A DNA stretch of 64,000 nucleotides. Source: Elusimicrobium simillimum. GTDB lineage: Bacteria; Elusimicrobiota; Elusimicrobia; Elusimicrobiales; Elusimicrobiaceae. Each line of letters begins with the position of its first letter. The first letter of the stretch is position 1. The position numbers and the translations under genes were made by a program. Location of the stretch: positions 372,001-436,000 of the forward strand of contig NZ_JBEVVA010000003.1 of NCBI RefSeq assembly GCF_049639735.1, given 5' to 3'. The notes beneath the pieces were generated by a model. It was not told where the DNA came from. It did no database searches and worked only from the letters and a program-made list of their open reading frames with translations. Positions 25,401 through 34,260 of this stretch are shown in pieces.

Positions 25401-25990
25401 ACTTCTATAAGTTTGGGCAGTACCAGGGTTTCTTCTTCAATACCATGGTCCATCAACTCTATATAATAATTGCCTTTGCCAAGGATAGATTCATACGTTT
25501 TGGCCATATCGCAGGCGGCGCCTATGGTGGAGTTAAGGCAGGCCTGCGCAACTTCGCCCTTTAAACAGCCGGACAGGCCTAAAATACCATCGTGGTACTG
25601 TGCTAAAAGTTCTTTGTCTATACGGGGGTGGTAGTAAAAGCCGTCTACCCACGCCTTGGACACCAGCTTCATTAAATTCTGGTAACCTTGAAAATCTTTA
25701 GCAAGCAGGGTTAAATGGTGGGTTTTATCAATGCCTTTTTCTTTATTTGTATGCTTACCGCTGGAAATGTAGACTTCACAGCCCACAATAGGCTTAATGC
25801 CTGCGGCTGTTGCGCTTTTGTAAAAGTCTATGGCGCCGTACATATTGCCATGGTCTGTTAAAGCCATGGCCTTAAACCCGTCCGCCGCTACTGACTTTAA
25901 AAAGCGTGAGGGGCCCTTTTCAGACAGTCTAAGCATGCCGTCTAAAAGGGAATATTCGCTATGGTTATGTAAATGTACAAATTCTGCCAT
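22484..25990 (-). CDS. dnaE: DNA polymerase III subunit alpha
   Basis: The replicative polymerase, 1168 residues. The N-terminal PHP domain starts FVHLHNHSEYSLLDGMLR and has ALTDHGNMYGAIDFY. The catalytic palm shows GPGRGSGAGSIVAY and the Asp pair in MPDLDIDFSDSGRE. KHAGIHAAGIV and YQEQIMEL mark the fingers, and GYGFNKSHSVAYALVSYQTAY is typical. A helix-hairpin-helix and an OB domain (SILGIITRVKKRQNKRKE and LEDQTGQ) complete the C-terminus. It is a stand-alone gene, divergent from the NUDIX gene. Confidence 0.97.
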   Translation of the reverse strand: MAEFVHLHNHSEYSLLDGMLRLSEKGPSRFLKSVAADGFKAMALTDHGNMYGAIDFYKSATAAGIKPIVGCEVYISSGKHTNKEKGIDKTHHLTLLAKDFQGYQNLMKLVSKAWVDGFYYHPRIDKELLAQYHDGILGLSGCLKGEVAQACLNSTIGAACDMAKTYESILGKGNYYIELMDHGIEEETLVLPKLIEVSKITGIPMVATNDCHYEKKEDWQAHDIHLCISTGKTLEDPTRMKMTTHELYFKSAEEMTELFSHTPEAIKNTLEVAEKCNLVMPKSGFVLPVFDIPPSYTDMETYFTHLCTEGLAKKLGGTIPQNYQDRLDYELGVINKMGFSSYFLIVADFIDYARTQDIPVGPGRGSGAGSIVAYSLNITKVDPITNGLLFERFLNPDRLSMPDLDIDFSDSGREQVIEYVRNKYGQTNVAQIITFGTMKAKMAVKDVARAMGISVADSNRITKMIPNDLGTTIDSAIEDVKELKQEINNNQQTAKLFEFAKKLEGLKRHAGIHAAGIVVTREEVSNYTPLARGSREAITTQYEGTILADDLGLLKIDFLGLRTLTIIEGTVKLLKELRNIDLDIDHIPLDDKKTYELLSSARTLGIFQLESGGMRDLVKRLNPSQFSDISALVALYRPGPMESGMLESFVRRKAGLEKVVYDSPLMEPILKETYGTMVYQEQIMELSKSLGGFTPGQADSLRKSMGKKKVDEMEKARASFVAGCAVNKINAKMADKIFEQMSKFAGYGFNKSHSVAYALVSYQTAYLKANYPVEFMCATLTNEIGHNAIGSDDKENKIVTYIEEAKRMGYATLAPDVNHSRSNFSVEEIDGKEVIRFGLEAVKNVGTEAAATIVEARGKEPFKSFQDMLERIDLKAANKKTIESLIKAGAMDCLMPEVKPNAARAQMLDEMEELLSITAKIKEEKESSIGSLFGDDMSAIVSVKKEFKPHKVRPLTQDQLLEFEKEVLGFYLSGHPLAKYKDHVGKMKLVTINDIFEKNIQGPVSILGIITRVKKRQNKRKEDWAQFILEDQTGQMTANAYSRVYAEISDKIENNAIVVLLADVKTDAESARTELMVSNISTIVNVIAQSATKVTISLPKDYSEANLRILNTLLERGKGITEVYFNIPAEDESQPPYTLRSRHTIILHKALVEHIENSIGSGAWTFEK

Positions 25991-26084
25991 GGGTTCCTTG
26001 GTTTTCTTATTAAACTATATATAAAAAGGGGGGTTAAAATGTATAATATAAATAATATTTGCTATATATATTAATTTTAAAACT

Positions 26085-26627
26085 ATGCCTAAACATTATA
26101 ATAAATTAAAAGAAGTTAAGCTTTCCGGCAAACCTATTTTCCGTGGTGTAGTGGGTTTTAACCTTGATACGGTAAAACTTATTAACGGCACCACCGCCAC
26201 GCGCGAGTATATGGTACACCCGGGCGCCAGTGCCGTTTTACCTATAACCAATGACGGCAAAGTAGTGCTTGTGCAGCAATACCGCTACCCCGTAAAGTCA
26301 ACCACCTGGGAAATACCTGCCGGTAAAGCCAAAAAGGGCCAAAGCCCGTTAGCCTGCGCCAAGGCGGAACTTAAAGAGGAAACCGGGTATTCGGGCAAAG
26401 TAAAAAAACTTATCTCCTTTCACCCGTGCTGTGCCTTTTCTGACGAGCTTTTGCATGTTTTTATAGCCACTGACCTTAAGGCCGGCAAAACCAACCCCGA
26501 TGAGGACGAGTTTTTAAACGTGCGCCTGTTCCCCTTTAAAACAGCTTTAAAAATGATAGAAAAAGGCGAAATTAAAGACGCCAAAACTATAATAGCCCTA
26601 ACAATGTATAAAAATATGGAGAAGTAA
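26085..26627 (+). CDS. NUDIX hydrolase, ADP-ribose pyrophosphatase type
   Basis: Hydrolyses ADP-ribose or similar nucleoside diphosphate compounds. The 180-residue protein has KVVLVQQYRYPVKSTTWEIP, the ADPRase lead-in, then the NUDIX box GKAKKGQSPLACAKAELKEE and TGY. Two positions differ from the consensus GX5EX7REUXEEXGU: Gln replaces the first Glu and Ala replaces Arg, while the metal-binding ELKEE is kept. It heads a group with mutS (1-base overlap in TAATG) and mutL, so it is probably co-transcribed with mismatch repair. Confidence 0.88.
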   Translation: MPKHYNKLKEVKLSGKPIFRGVVGFNLDTVKLINGTTATREYMVHPGASAVLPITNDGKVVLVQQYRYPVKSTTWEIPAGKAKKGQSPLACAKAELKEETGYSGKVKKLISFHPCCAFSDELLHVFIATDLKAGKTNPDEDEFLNVRLFPFKTALKMIEKGEIKDAKTIIALTMYKNMEK

Positions 26628-29185
26628 TGAGAGACCCCAGCACGCTTACCCCTTTAATGCGCCAGTATTATGATATAAAAGAAAAGAACCCCGGCATAAT
26701 AATATTCTTCCGCCTGGGCGATTTTTACGAAATGTTTGACGATGACGCGCGTGAAGCCAGCAAAATTATGGGTATAGCTTTAACCGCCCGCGGCGGCGTG
26801 CCCATGTGCGGCGTACCGTACCATGCCGGGGCAAATTACATAAGCAAAATTATTAAAGCGGGCAAAAAAGTAGGTATTTGCGAACAAGTTGGCACGGGTG
26901 AGGGTAAAAGCAAGCTTTTTGAGCGCAAAATAGTGCGTGTCATTACCCCCGGTACCGTTATAGAAGATAATATGCTTGAAAGTAATATAAGCAATTATCT
27001 CGTTTCGGTTTTTGTGCATAAAAAAGGGTGGGGCGCTGCCGCGATAGACGTGTCTACCGGAGAATTTTGGGTAACGCAAGACGATGACGATATTTTACTT
27101 AACAATCTTTCCTGCATGCTTGCGGCGCTTAATCCCGCCGAAATACTTTTAGATAATGAAACGCTGGACGCTATTAACACCAGCATGATACTGCCCGGCA
27201 CCGTGGCAACAACAATAGTTTATAGAGAAGATTCCAAACAAATCCCCGCCAACTGGCCGGCGCAGGCGATGTGGGCGCAAAAATCAACCGCTCTTGCAGC
27301 AGCGCTCACCGCCATAAAATATATTAATGTTAACGAGCCTGGGTTTAAAGACATTCTTATTCCTTTTTACAAAGAAATTTCCAACTATTTATCTTTAGAC
27401 GAAAACGCCGTGCGCACGCTCGAGTTAGTACAGGGCAGCGCGGGCGGGCGCAAAGGCAGTTTGTGGGACCATTTAGATTTTACCGCCACCCCCATGGGCA
27501 GCCGCAAGTTAAAAAACTGGATTTTAAACCCGCTTATGGACGGTAATGAAATACTTGCCAGGCAAACCTGCGTAGCCAATTTTTTTGAAAATGAAACAGC
27601 CGCCATTGAGCTGGAAACAATTTTAAAAGACATAAGCGACATTGAACGCATAATGAGCCGTGTTGGCACAGGCAATGCCAGCCCCCGTGATTTGGCGGGC
27701 CTTTCGCGCTCTATAGCCGTACACAACAGGCTTAAAATTTGGTTTGACACTTATGGCGACGCAGTGCCCGCTGTTAGAAACAGTATTCTTAAAAATATTG
27801 TAACTATAGAAAGTTTGTCAGATTTACTGCAGCAAGCTATTGAGGAAACCCCGTCTATAAAAATATCGGACGGCGGCATAATAAAACCGGGTTTTAACTC
27901 TGAACTGGACGAATTAAGGGCCATACAATCAGGCGGCAATAAAACCTTGGCAGAGCTTTGCGAACGTGAAAAAGAAAAAACGGGGATTCCTACACTAAAA
28001 GTGGGGTATAACTCTGTTTTTGGTTATTATATTGAGGTAAGTAAGGGGCAAGTTAATAAAGTACCTTACAATTACACCCGTAAACAAACGCTTGCCAACG
28101 CCGAACGTTTTATAACAGAAGAACTTAAACAGATTGAAGATAAAATTTTACATTCGCAGGAGCGCATACTGCGCCTGGAAACAAGCTTATTTGACGAGGT
28201 GCGCAAGCATTTAGCCGCGCATATAGAAATTTTGCGTGCTTTCGCCTCCGCCGTGGCGGAGCTGGACGTTTACAGAACGCTAGCCCACGCCGCCAAAATA
28301 TATAAATTTACAAAACCCGTTATTACAAACACGGACATATTTTTTGCCCGCGATGTACGCCACCCTGTTGTGGAGGGCAGTTTGCCGCCGGGCAGTTTTG
28401 TGCCAAATGATATTAACCTGGGCACTGATACTCAAATAGCCATTATCACAGGCCCCAACATGGGCGGTAAAAGCGTTTACCTTAAGCAAAGCGCCATACT
28501 TGTGATACTGGCGCAAATGGGCGGCTTTGTGCCCGCAAGCGAGGCGCAGGTTGGCATAATTGACAAAATTATGACGCGCATTGGCGCGCAGGACGCTATC
28601 AGCCGCGGTCAAAGTACTTTTATGGTGGAGATGAAAGAAACTTCACATATACTGGCCTCAGCCACGCCAAAAAGTTTGATACTCTTGGACGAGGTTGGCA
28701 GAGGCACGTCTACATTTGACGGTATTTCCATAGCATGGGCTATAACGGAATTTCTGTATAAAAAATCCGGCGGGCCAAAAGTGCTTTTTGCCACGCATTA
28801 TTTTGAACTGACGGACCTGGAAAATAAATACCAGGGCATTAAAAATTACCACGCCGAAGTGCAGGAATATAAAGACGCGCAGGGGCAAAGTAAAATAGCT
28901 TTCCTCTATAAAATAAAAGAAGGCGCCGGCGATAAATCCTACGGTATACACGTGGCGGAACTGGCGGGCTTACCCGCTTCCACCATAGTACGCGCTAAAA
29001 AAGTTTTAAAAGATTTAGAGTCTAAGCAAGGCGCGTCCGTTTCTAAAAAGGAGCAGGATATGGTGGTAGATTTATTTTCCAGCCCGATAGTGGAAGAAAT
29101 TAAATTGGCCGACCCGGCCGCCATGACGCCGCTGGAAGCCCTGCAAATGATAACCGAGTGGAAAAAGAGAATAGATAATGACTAA
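26627..29185 (+). CDS. mutS: DNA mismatch repair protein MutS
   Basis: Recognises base mismatches and small loops and starts repair. The 852-residue protein has the mismatch-reading Phe-X-Glu in RLGDFYEMFDDDA near residue 29, connector and core domains, a clamp with KVGYNSVFGYYIEVSKGQ, the ATPase motifs ITGPNMGGKSVYLKQ (Walker A) and LILLDEVGRGTSTFDG (Walker B), and a C-terminal helix-turn-helix dimerisation segment. Length is normal for MutS1. Its end overlaps mutL by 8 bases, which suggests translational coupling. Confidence 0.97.
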   Translation: MRDPSTLTPLMRQYYDIKEKNPGIIIFFRLGDFYEMFDDDAREASKIMGIALTARGGVPMCGVPYHAGANYISKIIKAGKKVGICEQVGTGEGKSKLFERKIVRVITPGTVIEDNMLESNISNYLVSVFVHKKGWGAAAIDVSTGEFWVTQDDDDILLNNLSCMLAALNPAEILLDNETLDAINTSMILPGTVATTIVYREDSKQIPANWPAQAMWAQKSTALAAALTAIKYINVNEPGFKDILIPFYKEISNYLSLDENAVRTLELVQGSAGGRKGSLWDHLDFTATPMGSRKLKNWILNPLMDGNEILARQTCVANFFENETAAIELETILKDISDIERIMSRVGTGNASPRDLAGLSRSIAVHNRLKIWFDTYGDAVPAVRNSILKNIVTIESLSDLLQQAIEETPSIKISDGGIIKPGFNSELDELRAIQSGGNKTLAELCEREKEKTGIPTLKVGYNSVFGYYIEVSKGQVNKVPYNYTRKQTLANAERFITEELKQIEDKILHSQERILRLETSLFDEVRKHLAAHIEILRAFASAVAELDVYRTLAHAAKIYKFTKPVITNTDIFFARDVRHPVVEGSLPPGSFVPNDINLGTDTQIAIITGPNMGGKSVYLKQSAILVILAQMGGFVPASEAQVGIIDKIMTRIGAQDAISRGQSTFMVEMKETSHILASATPKSLILLDEVGRGTSTFDGISIAWAITEFLYKKSGGPKVLFATHYFELTDLENKYQGIKNYHAEVQEYKDAQGQSKIAFLYKIKEGAGDKSYGIHVAELAGLPASTIVRAKKVLKDLESKQGASVSKKEQDMVVDLFSSPIVEEIKLADPAAMTPLEALQMITEWKKRIDND

Positions 29186-31013
29186 AATTCAAATTTTAAC
29201 AGAGTCAGTAGCGGCGCGTATAGCGGCGGGGGAAGTGATAGAACGCCCGGCAGGCGTGCTTAAAGAACTTTTAGAAAACGCCATAGACGCCGGCGCAACC
29301 ACAATTAATATTGATATTGAAAACGCGGGCAAAACTTTAATACGCGTTAACGATAACGGCGCGGGTATGAATAAAGAAGACCTGTCGCTTTCAGTTCTGC
29401 GCCACTCAACAAGTAAAATAAAAGATTATGAAGATTTAGACAGTTTAGACACTTTTGGTTTTAGGGGGGAGGCGTTGTACTCCGTCGCGTCAATTTCCCG
29501 CCTGACAATTAGCAGCGCGACTGACGGCGGGCAAGGCAATAAAATTATTGTGGACGGCGGCAAGGTTGTTGAACAGTCGCCCGCGCCAAATATTAAAGGC
29601 ACGACGGTAGAAGTGCGTGATTTATTTTTTAATACGCCCGCCCGTTTAAAATTTTTAAAGTCAGACGCTTATGAGCGGGGGCTGCTGCTTAAGGTAGTGG
29701 AAGAATCCGCCCTGGCTAACCTTAACGTGGCGTATAACGTACGCACGGACGGTAAAGCCGTTTACGCTTTGCCCTCTGGCACGGAAGACTTTGACAAAGC
29801 TGTTATAAAACGCGCACAGGCAATTTTGGGCGAAGAGGTTGCCGCTAATTTAATAACAATTAAAAATGAAAATTATGATTTTAAAGCGTTTCTCACACCC
29901 GCCAGCAGTTTGGTTTCACTGCGTGATTTACAGTTTTTCTTTTTAAACCGCAGGCCGCTCACCAGCAAAACTTTACAGCAGGCAGTGTATAAGGCGTACC
30001 AAGGTTCCCGCGCCAGAGACAAGCACCCGGCGTTTATAATTTATATGCAAATGCCCGCCACGGATTTTGACGTTAATATACACCCGCAAAAGCGCGACGT
30101 TAAATTTTTAAAAGAAAACGCGATTTTTGGTTTTATAATGAACACAATTGAACGCCATTTGTTTGGTGCGGCTGTGCCGCCGCAGGTTAGCGTTACGCCA
30201 ACGGCCGCGCCCGTGCAAATGGAGTTCCCCGTTAAACCGCCGCCGATGGAGTCCGCCTATAAACCGCTAAGCGCTGCTGCGGAAAGCGTGTTCTCGGGTG
30301 CGCCGCTTAAAAAAGATTTTATAGTAAAAGATTTTGAAGAGCCTGTGACCTATAACCCCAACCCGCAGCCGCAGCAGGACGAAGAAGACTCTTCCGTTTT
30401 GCAGACCGCCGCCCCCGCTAAAATGCCCAGCTGGTGGCAGGGCCCGTATAGATATTTAGGCGCGGTACACAAAAGTTATTTGATTTACGAGACTGAACCA
30501 GGCATGATAATAATGGACCAGCACGCCGCGCGTGAAAGAGTGCTGTATGAAGCGTACATGAGAGAAATGGAAACTAACACGCTTGGCGTACAGCCGCTTA
30601 TGTTCCCCGTGCATGTTGACCTGCCCGCCAGCAATATTGAAACGCTGGTATTGTGGGCGGATTGGCTGAAAACGGCCGGCTTTGAATTATCACAGTTTTC
30701 TCCCCGTACAATTTTGGTAAGCACGGTGCCAAATATTTTTAGGTTTAAAGAAGACAACCTGCGTGAGTTTATAATAAGCCTGGCGCAAATTGTGGGCGAC
30801 CCTTTAAAAAGCACGGACGAACTTAAAAAGAAAACAGTTGCCATGCTGGCGTGCAAAAAATCTATAAAAGCTAAAGAAGACATAAGCACAGCTGAGGCCG
30901 ACCGTCTGATTATAGACCTGTCTATGTGTGAGGACGGCATGCACTGCCCGCACGGCAGGCCCGTTATGATTGCTATTACAGGCGCGGAGTTAGGTAAAAA
31001 ATTAGGAAGATAA
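29178..31013 (+). CDS. mutL: DNA mismatch repair protein MutL with endonuclease motif
   Basis: Couples MutS to strand removal. The 611-residue protein has the GHKL ATPase (LLENAIDAGAT, NDNGAGM, DTFGFRGEALYSVAS and GTTVEVRDLFFNTPARLKF), a Pro-rich linker (about residues 340-420) and a C-terminal domain with DQHAARERVLYE. This fits the DQHA-X2-E-X4-E endonuclease motif; ACKKSIKA and CPHGRP add the other metal ligands. So it probably nicks DNA itself, as in bacteria without MutH. It overlaps mutS by 8 bases and is followed by a terminator. Confidence 0.96.
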   Translation: MTKIQILTESVAARIAAGEVIERPAGVLKELLENAIDAGATTINIDIENAGKTLIRVNDNGAGMNKEDLSLSVLRHSTSKIKDYEDLDSLDTFGFRGEALYSVASISRLTISSATDGGQGNKIIVDGGKVVEQSPAPNIKGTTVEVRDLFFNTPARLKFLKSDAYERGLLLKVVEESALANLNVAYNVRTDGKAVYALPSGTEDFDKAVIKRAQAILGEEVAANLITIKNENYDFKAFLTPASSLVSLRDLQFFFLNRRPLTSKTLQQAVYKAYQGSRARDKHPAFIIYMQMPATDFDVNIHPQKRDVKFLKENAIFGFIMNTIERHLFGAAVPPQVSVTPTAAPVQMEFPVKPPPMESAYKPLSAAAESVFSGAPLKKDFIVKDFEEPVTYNPNPQPQQDEEDSSVLQTAAPAKMPSWWQGPYRYLGAVHKSYLIYETEPGMIIMDQHAARERVLYEAYMREMETNTLGVQPLMFPVHVDLPASNIETLVLWADWLKTAGFELSQFSPRTILVSTVPNIFRFKEDNLREFIISLAQIVGDPLKSTDELKKKTVAMLACKKSIKAKEDISTAEADRLIIDLSMCEDGMHCPHGRPVMIAITGAELGKKLGR

Positions 31014-31048
31014 AATTGATAAAAATTAAATTTGAAGTTTTAGTTTGT

Positions 31049-31075
31049 TCCCCCGGCTTGCCGGGGGATTTTTTA
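31049..31075. terminator. Terminator after mutL
   Basis: TCCCCCGG pairs with CCGGGGGA around a 4-base loop, followed by six T. The T-run runs into the stop codon of the convergent ankyrin gene. Confidence 0.85.
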
Positions 31076-31801
31076 CGGGGTTAAAAGTTTAATGGCCGCC
31101 TTAGCGTCTGTTTGGGGTGTTAAATTGCGTGTTGCTATATCTAAAGCAAGTTCGCCGTTTTCATCTTTTACGCGGGTATCCGCGCCGTTAGATATTAGCA
31201 GGCCTATAGCCGCCGGGCCCTCGCGCGAGCCAACCATCTGCGCCGCCAAATGCAGCGGCGTGCGGCGGCGGGTTGTTTGGGCATTTGGGTTAGCGCCATA
31301 TTCTAAAAGCAATTTAATTTTACCGCTGTCGGCGTTAGAGGCGGCCTCGTGTAGCGGCGTAAAACCGTAAGCGTCCGCCACTTCAATAGTTGCACCTGCT
31401 TGCAGCAAAATTTCTATTATATTTAGTTCTTCTTTATTATTACCGTTCCAGCCCGCGGCTGCGTGCAGCGGGGTTATTTTATTTTGCCCGTAAACCAGGT
31501 TAACTTCGGCGTTTGCACTCAGCAATTCTTTTACTATTTCAATATTTCCTTGTTGTATGGCCACGTCCAGCGGCGGGTTGCCGCAGGCGTCGGGCGTGTT
31601 TATAGATTTTAAAGTTTTTTGGTTTTTTAACAGTTCTGCTAAAGTATTTAAATCATTGTCATATACGGCATGTGCCAAGGGGGAGTTGGGGCAATAGTCC
31701 GGAAACTCCTTCCATTCCGCAGTTATAAAAAATAGTGCGGCGCCCAAAAATATGGCAATGCCCGCGGCTGCCGCCAAAAATATAAAAAATATTTTTTTCA
31801 T
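31073..31801 (-). CDS. Membrane-anchored ankyrin-repeat protein
   Basis: A 242-residue protein with one N-terminal hydrophobic helix (residues 4-28), then about five ankyrin repeats: PLDVAIQQGNIEIVKELLSA, ITPLHAAAGWNG, FTPLHEAASNADSGKIKLLL, RTPLHLAAQM and LALDIATRNL. Ankyrin repeats bind other proteins; the anchor suggests that they face the periplasm. Partner unknown. Another exported ankyrin protein is at 46178-47776, but the two are not close in arrangement. Solitary gene. Confidence 0.85.
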   Translation of the reverse strand: MKKIFFIFLAAAAGIAIFLGAALFFITAEWKEFPDYCPNSPLAHAVYDNDLNTLAELLKNQKTLKSINTPDACGNPPLDVAIQQGNIEIVKELLSANAEVNLVYGQNKITPLHAAAGWNGNNKEELNIIEILLQAGATIEVADAYGFTPLHEAASNADSGKIKLLLEYGANPNAQTTRRRTPLHLAAQMVGSREGPAAIGLLISNGADTRVKDENGELALDIATRNLTPQTDAKAAIKLLTP

Positions 31802-31885
31802 TAAAATTATTACTCCTGTTTGTTCTTTTTTCTAAAAGATGCCACAGGTTTATTGTCCTGGGGGGCATATGTTTTATTTATATCC

Positions 31886-32488
31886 TTATTTTTTATTTGT
31901 TATTTGGGCGGGGTAGCCGACTGGGTGGTTAAGCAGCATTTGCTGGCCTTCTTTAAGATTTAATATTTTTCTAAATTCTTGCTGCGGCATTGACATTCTA
32001 GGTACTGTGGCCAGGCCCATGCCTGCGGCGAATAAAGAAATATTTTGCGATACTATACCCGCGTCTATGGCGGCGTATTGTTCGCCCTCTTTAGCATTGG
32101 CCACAAGTATTAAAGTAAGAACGTTAAACTGCCTGCAGTTGCTCTTAGACACGGGGACAAGTTTATGCTCGTGCGCATTGTAAAAGTAGGCGCCGTCATC
32201 ACGGCAGACATAAACGTCTATTTCCTGCCTGTTCATGGCGCTGGGCGCGGTGCGTTTGCCGTCGTCACGGTTAACACCGTTGGCGGCCCAGAGCAGGTTG
32301 GAAAGCGTTTGCAGGTCAAGCTGTTTGGCTGAAAATTCTCTTACAGATTTTCTGTTGGAAAAGGCTTTCATTATATTGTCGCCTTTTGTTAACTGCGGTT
32401 TGTTTAATTTTATTTCCTGCAAGTCCGCGGCGGCAAGCGGCACTGCGGCCCAAGCCAGTATTACTGCTGTTTTTATAATATTTTTCAT
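31886..32488 (-). CDS. Exported nitroreductase-family protein (SagB/ThcOx-like)
   Basis: An FMN-dependent oxidoreductase fold of about 200 residues. After a signal peptide (residues 1 to about 20, cleaved near PLAAA) the family pattern is visible: FSNRKSVREFSAKQLDLQTLSNLLWAANG (here in parts: SNRKSVREFS, LSNLLWAANGVNR), RTAPSAMNRQEIDVYVC, DAGIVSQNISLFAAGMGLAT and HPVGYPAQ at the end. Start was placed at 32488, behind GGGGGAT; the frame extends four codons upstream without a ribosome site. Export of a flavin nitroreductase is unusual, although some SagB-like proteins in gut bacteria carry signal peptides. Its substrate is unknown. Confidence 0.82.
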   Translation of the reverse strand: MKNIIKTAVILAWAAVPLAAADLQEIKLNKPQLTKGDNIMKAFSNRKSVREFSAKQLDLQTLSNLLWAANGVNRDDGKRTAPSAMNRQEIDVYVCRDDGAYFYNAHEHKLVPVSKSNCRQFNVLTLILVANAKEGEQYAAIDAGIVSQNISLFAAGMGLATVPRMSMPQQEFRKILNLKEGQQMLLNHPVGYPAQITNKK

Positions 32489-32566
32489 TTTATCCCCCAT
32501 AGAGTAATTGTATATAAAAACCTATAAATAAGTATAATAAAATATTAGATTGCACAGGAGAAAGCA

Positions 32567-32968
32567 ATGAATAAAATGTTACCCCTTTTAGCTTTAGCGT
32601 TTTTTATGCTGGCGTGTGCCAGCGCACAAGATTACGGCACCGTTATCAGGACATCGCAAACACAGCACACAATAACTTCTAAAAGCGATAGCGAGTCAGG
32701 CGCGTTATCTAAAGCTTTAAAAGCGTCTAAACTGGCTTGTAAAGAGGCGGGTTATAAAAGCGGCGCCTATATAGTCAACAGCCAGGAGGCAAAATACACA
32801 GGCATGTTTGGCAGCGGCGCACAGCAAAAAACAGTTTCTACCGTGCTTGGCGTGGCCAGTTCTATATTTGATAAGCCGGCAAATAAAGGTGTTTCAGTAT
32901 CGGGCGTTAAACATGACCTTACTGATGACACGCATGAAGTAAAACTGGTTATTACCTGCCAGCAGTAA
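32567..32968 (+). CDS. Hypothetical exported protein
   Basis: A 133-residue protein with an N-terminal signal (MNKMLPLLALAFFMLAC, cleavage either at that Cys as a lipoprotein or after ASA). The mature part is Ser/Lys-rich with two Cys, one at LACKEAGYKSGAYIV and one at the end (ITCQ). The arrangement somewhat recalls small envelope proteins such as YajI or DUF4156-like folds, but I cannot assign a family. An AGGAG ribosome site precedes it. It is convergent with the DUF4861 gene and shares a terminator. Confidence 0.65.
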   Translation: MNKMLPLLALAFFMLACASAQDYGTVIRTSQTQHTITSKSDSESGALSKALKASKLACKEAGYKSGAYIVNSQEAKYTGMFGSGAQQKTVSTVLGVASSIFDKPANKGVSVSGVKHDLTDDTHEVKLVITCQQ

Positions 32969-32984
32969 TTTATTTTAGATTTAA

Positions 32985-33017
32985 TTAAAAACGCTCCCTT
33001 GCGGGAGCGTTTTTTTA
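32985..33017. terminator. Bidirectional terminator
   Basis: AAAAACGCTCCC pairs with GGGAGCGTTTTT around TTGC, between convergent genes. Confidence 0.9.
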
Positions 33018-34151
33018 TTTTTGTTGTGAAATTATTTCAACTTGCAGCGGGTTTTTAAGATTGTTAGTATAACGTTCTACATAGTTAAACCAGTCCTGGT
33101 CTGACGGAAAGCCCCACCTGCTCCAGCCGCCGCCAAAGTAGTAGGTAAAGTCCTCACCGGTTTTATAGTCCGCCAAAGCGAGCACGTGCGCGTCTTTCTG
33201 TAAGGTTGATTTTAGGCCGGGGACCACAACAGCCACATAGTTTCTGCCTACGGGTACGCCCGCGTCTGACACGGCGTTTTCCGCGTAAGCGGCGTAACCG
33301 GCTTTTTTATCTGTTTTAACATTATCCACTTTGTCGTGCAGGTAAATGCCCGGCGCCAGCTGCATTGAGGCTATCGGGCCGTCATAGCGTACAACGGCCT
33401 TGTTCATATTTGAGTAAGCGTCTAGCGATATTGTGATAACTTGTTTAAGCGTTTTATTATCTACCGCCACATTGTTGTAGGTAAGTTCGAACGTTGTGCG
33501 CAAGGGTCCGTTTTCAAGCACTTTAAAAGTGTCATAATGGTTGCCCACCCAAAGTTTATTTTTGTAATACGGCGCTACGCCGCCAGCGCCAAGCGTGTGG
33601 CCCACTTTGTAGCAGTCCAGCCCCTGGCCGCGGTCTATATGGTAGGAAAGGCCGTCTTCAAGTTCCTCTTTATAAAATTTGTTTACAATTAATTTTTCTG
33701 TTCTTTTAAGCCAGAGGTCCACGCCGTTGCTGGGGTTTTCGCCGGCAAGCGCGGGGCCGTACATGCGGTAGGCGGCTTTATCGTTTTCCCAGGCAAAGTC
33801 GTCTTTGCGTTCGGGAATGTGGCGGCCGAATGTTTGCGCGTCAAAGGTGTGCGGGGTACCGTTGGTTAAAGTATACAGAGAGGACTGCTTTTGTCCTACG
33901 TAGGCCGGGAATATAACCGCCTGCGGGCCTTTATCGGTAATCCGCGTAAATTGGTACGGCACTTGCATACCTTTGGCGTCTGTTATAACGATATTTTTGG
34001 GTTTTAAGCCTGTTTTGGTAAGGTCAAGCTCAACTATTTCATTGATTCTGGTATTATCGGCGGGGTTAGTCACTTTTACTTGCACGGTTTTAGACGCGCA
34101 CGCGCCAAGCGCGCAGCATACGGCGGTAAACAGTAATATTTTTTTAATCAT
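33015..34151 (-). CDS. DUF4861-family lipoprotein
   Basis: A 378-residue protein with lipoprotein signal MIKKILLFTAVCCALGAC. The mature part resembles DUF4861, a beta-sandwich family found next to polysaccharide lyases and hydrolases: VKVTNPADNTRINEIVEL, AYRMYGPALAGENPSNGVD, YHIDRGQGLDCYKVGHTLGA, and WSRWGFPSDQDWFNYVERY. Function in the family is not established; a role in handling uronic-acid oligosaccharides is inferred from neighbours in other genomes. There are no glycan genes beside it here. It is a single gene with a terminator downstream shared with the 32567 gene. Confidence 0.75.
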   Translation of the reverse strand: MIKKILLFTAVCCALGACASKTVQVKVTNPADNTRINEIVELDLTKTGLKPKNIVITDAKGMQVPYQFTRITDKGPQAVIFPAYVGQKQSSLYTLTNGTPHTFDAQTFGRHIPERKDDFAWENDKAAYRMYGPALAGENPSNGVDLWLKRTEKLIVNKFYKEELEDGLSYHIDRGQGLDCYKVGHTLGAGGVAPYYKNKLWVGNHYDTFKVLENGPLRTTFELTYNNVAVDNKTLKQVITISLDAYSNMNKAVVRYDGPIASMQLAPGIYLHDKVDNVKTDKKAGYAAYAENAVSDAGVPVGRNYVAVVVPGLKSTLQKDAHVLALADYKTGEDFTYYFGGGWSRWGFPSDQDWFNYVERYTNNLKNPLQVEIISQQK

Positions 34152-34222
34152 ATTATCCTCTTATATATTTTATCCTATGGTAAAAATTATACTAAAGAAA
34201 AAGCGTGTTTACGGGGCGGTAT

Positions 34223-34260
34223 ATAAAAAGCCCCGGTAATACTTACCGGGGCTTTTTATA
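34223..34260. terminator. Terminator after the TetR-family gene
   Basis: AAAAAGCCCCGGTAA pairs with TTACCGGGGCTTTTT around TACT; it lies directly downstream of the minus-strand TetR remnant. Confidence 0.9.
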
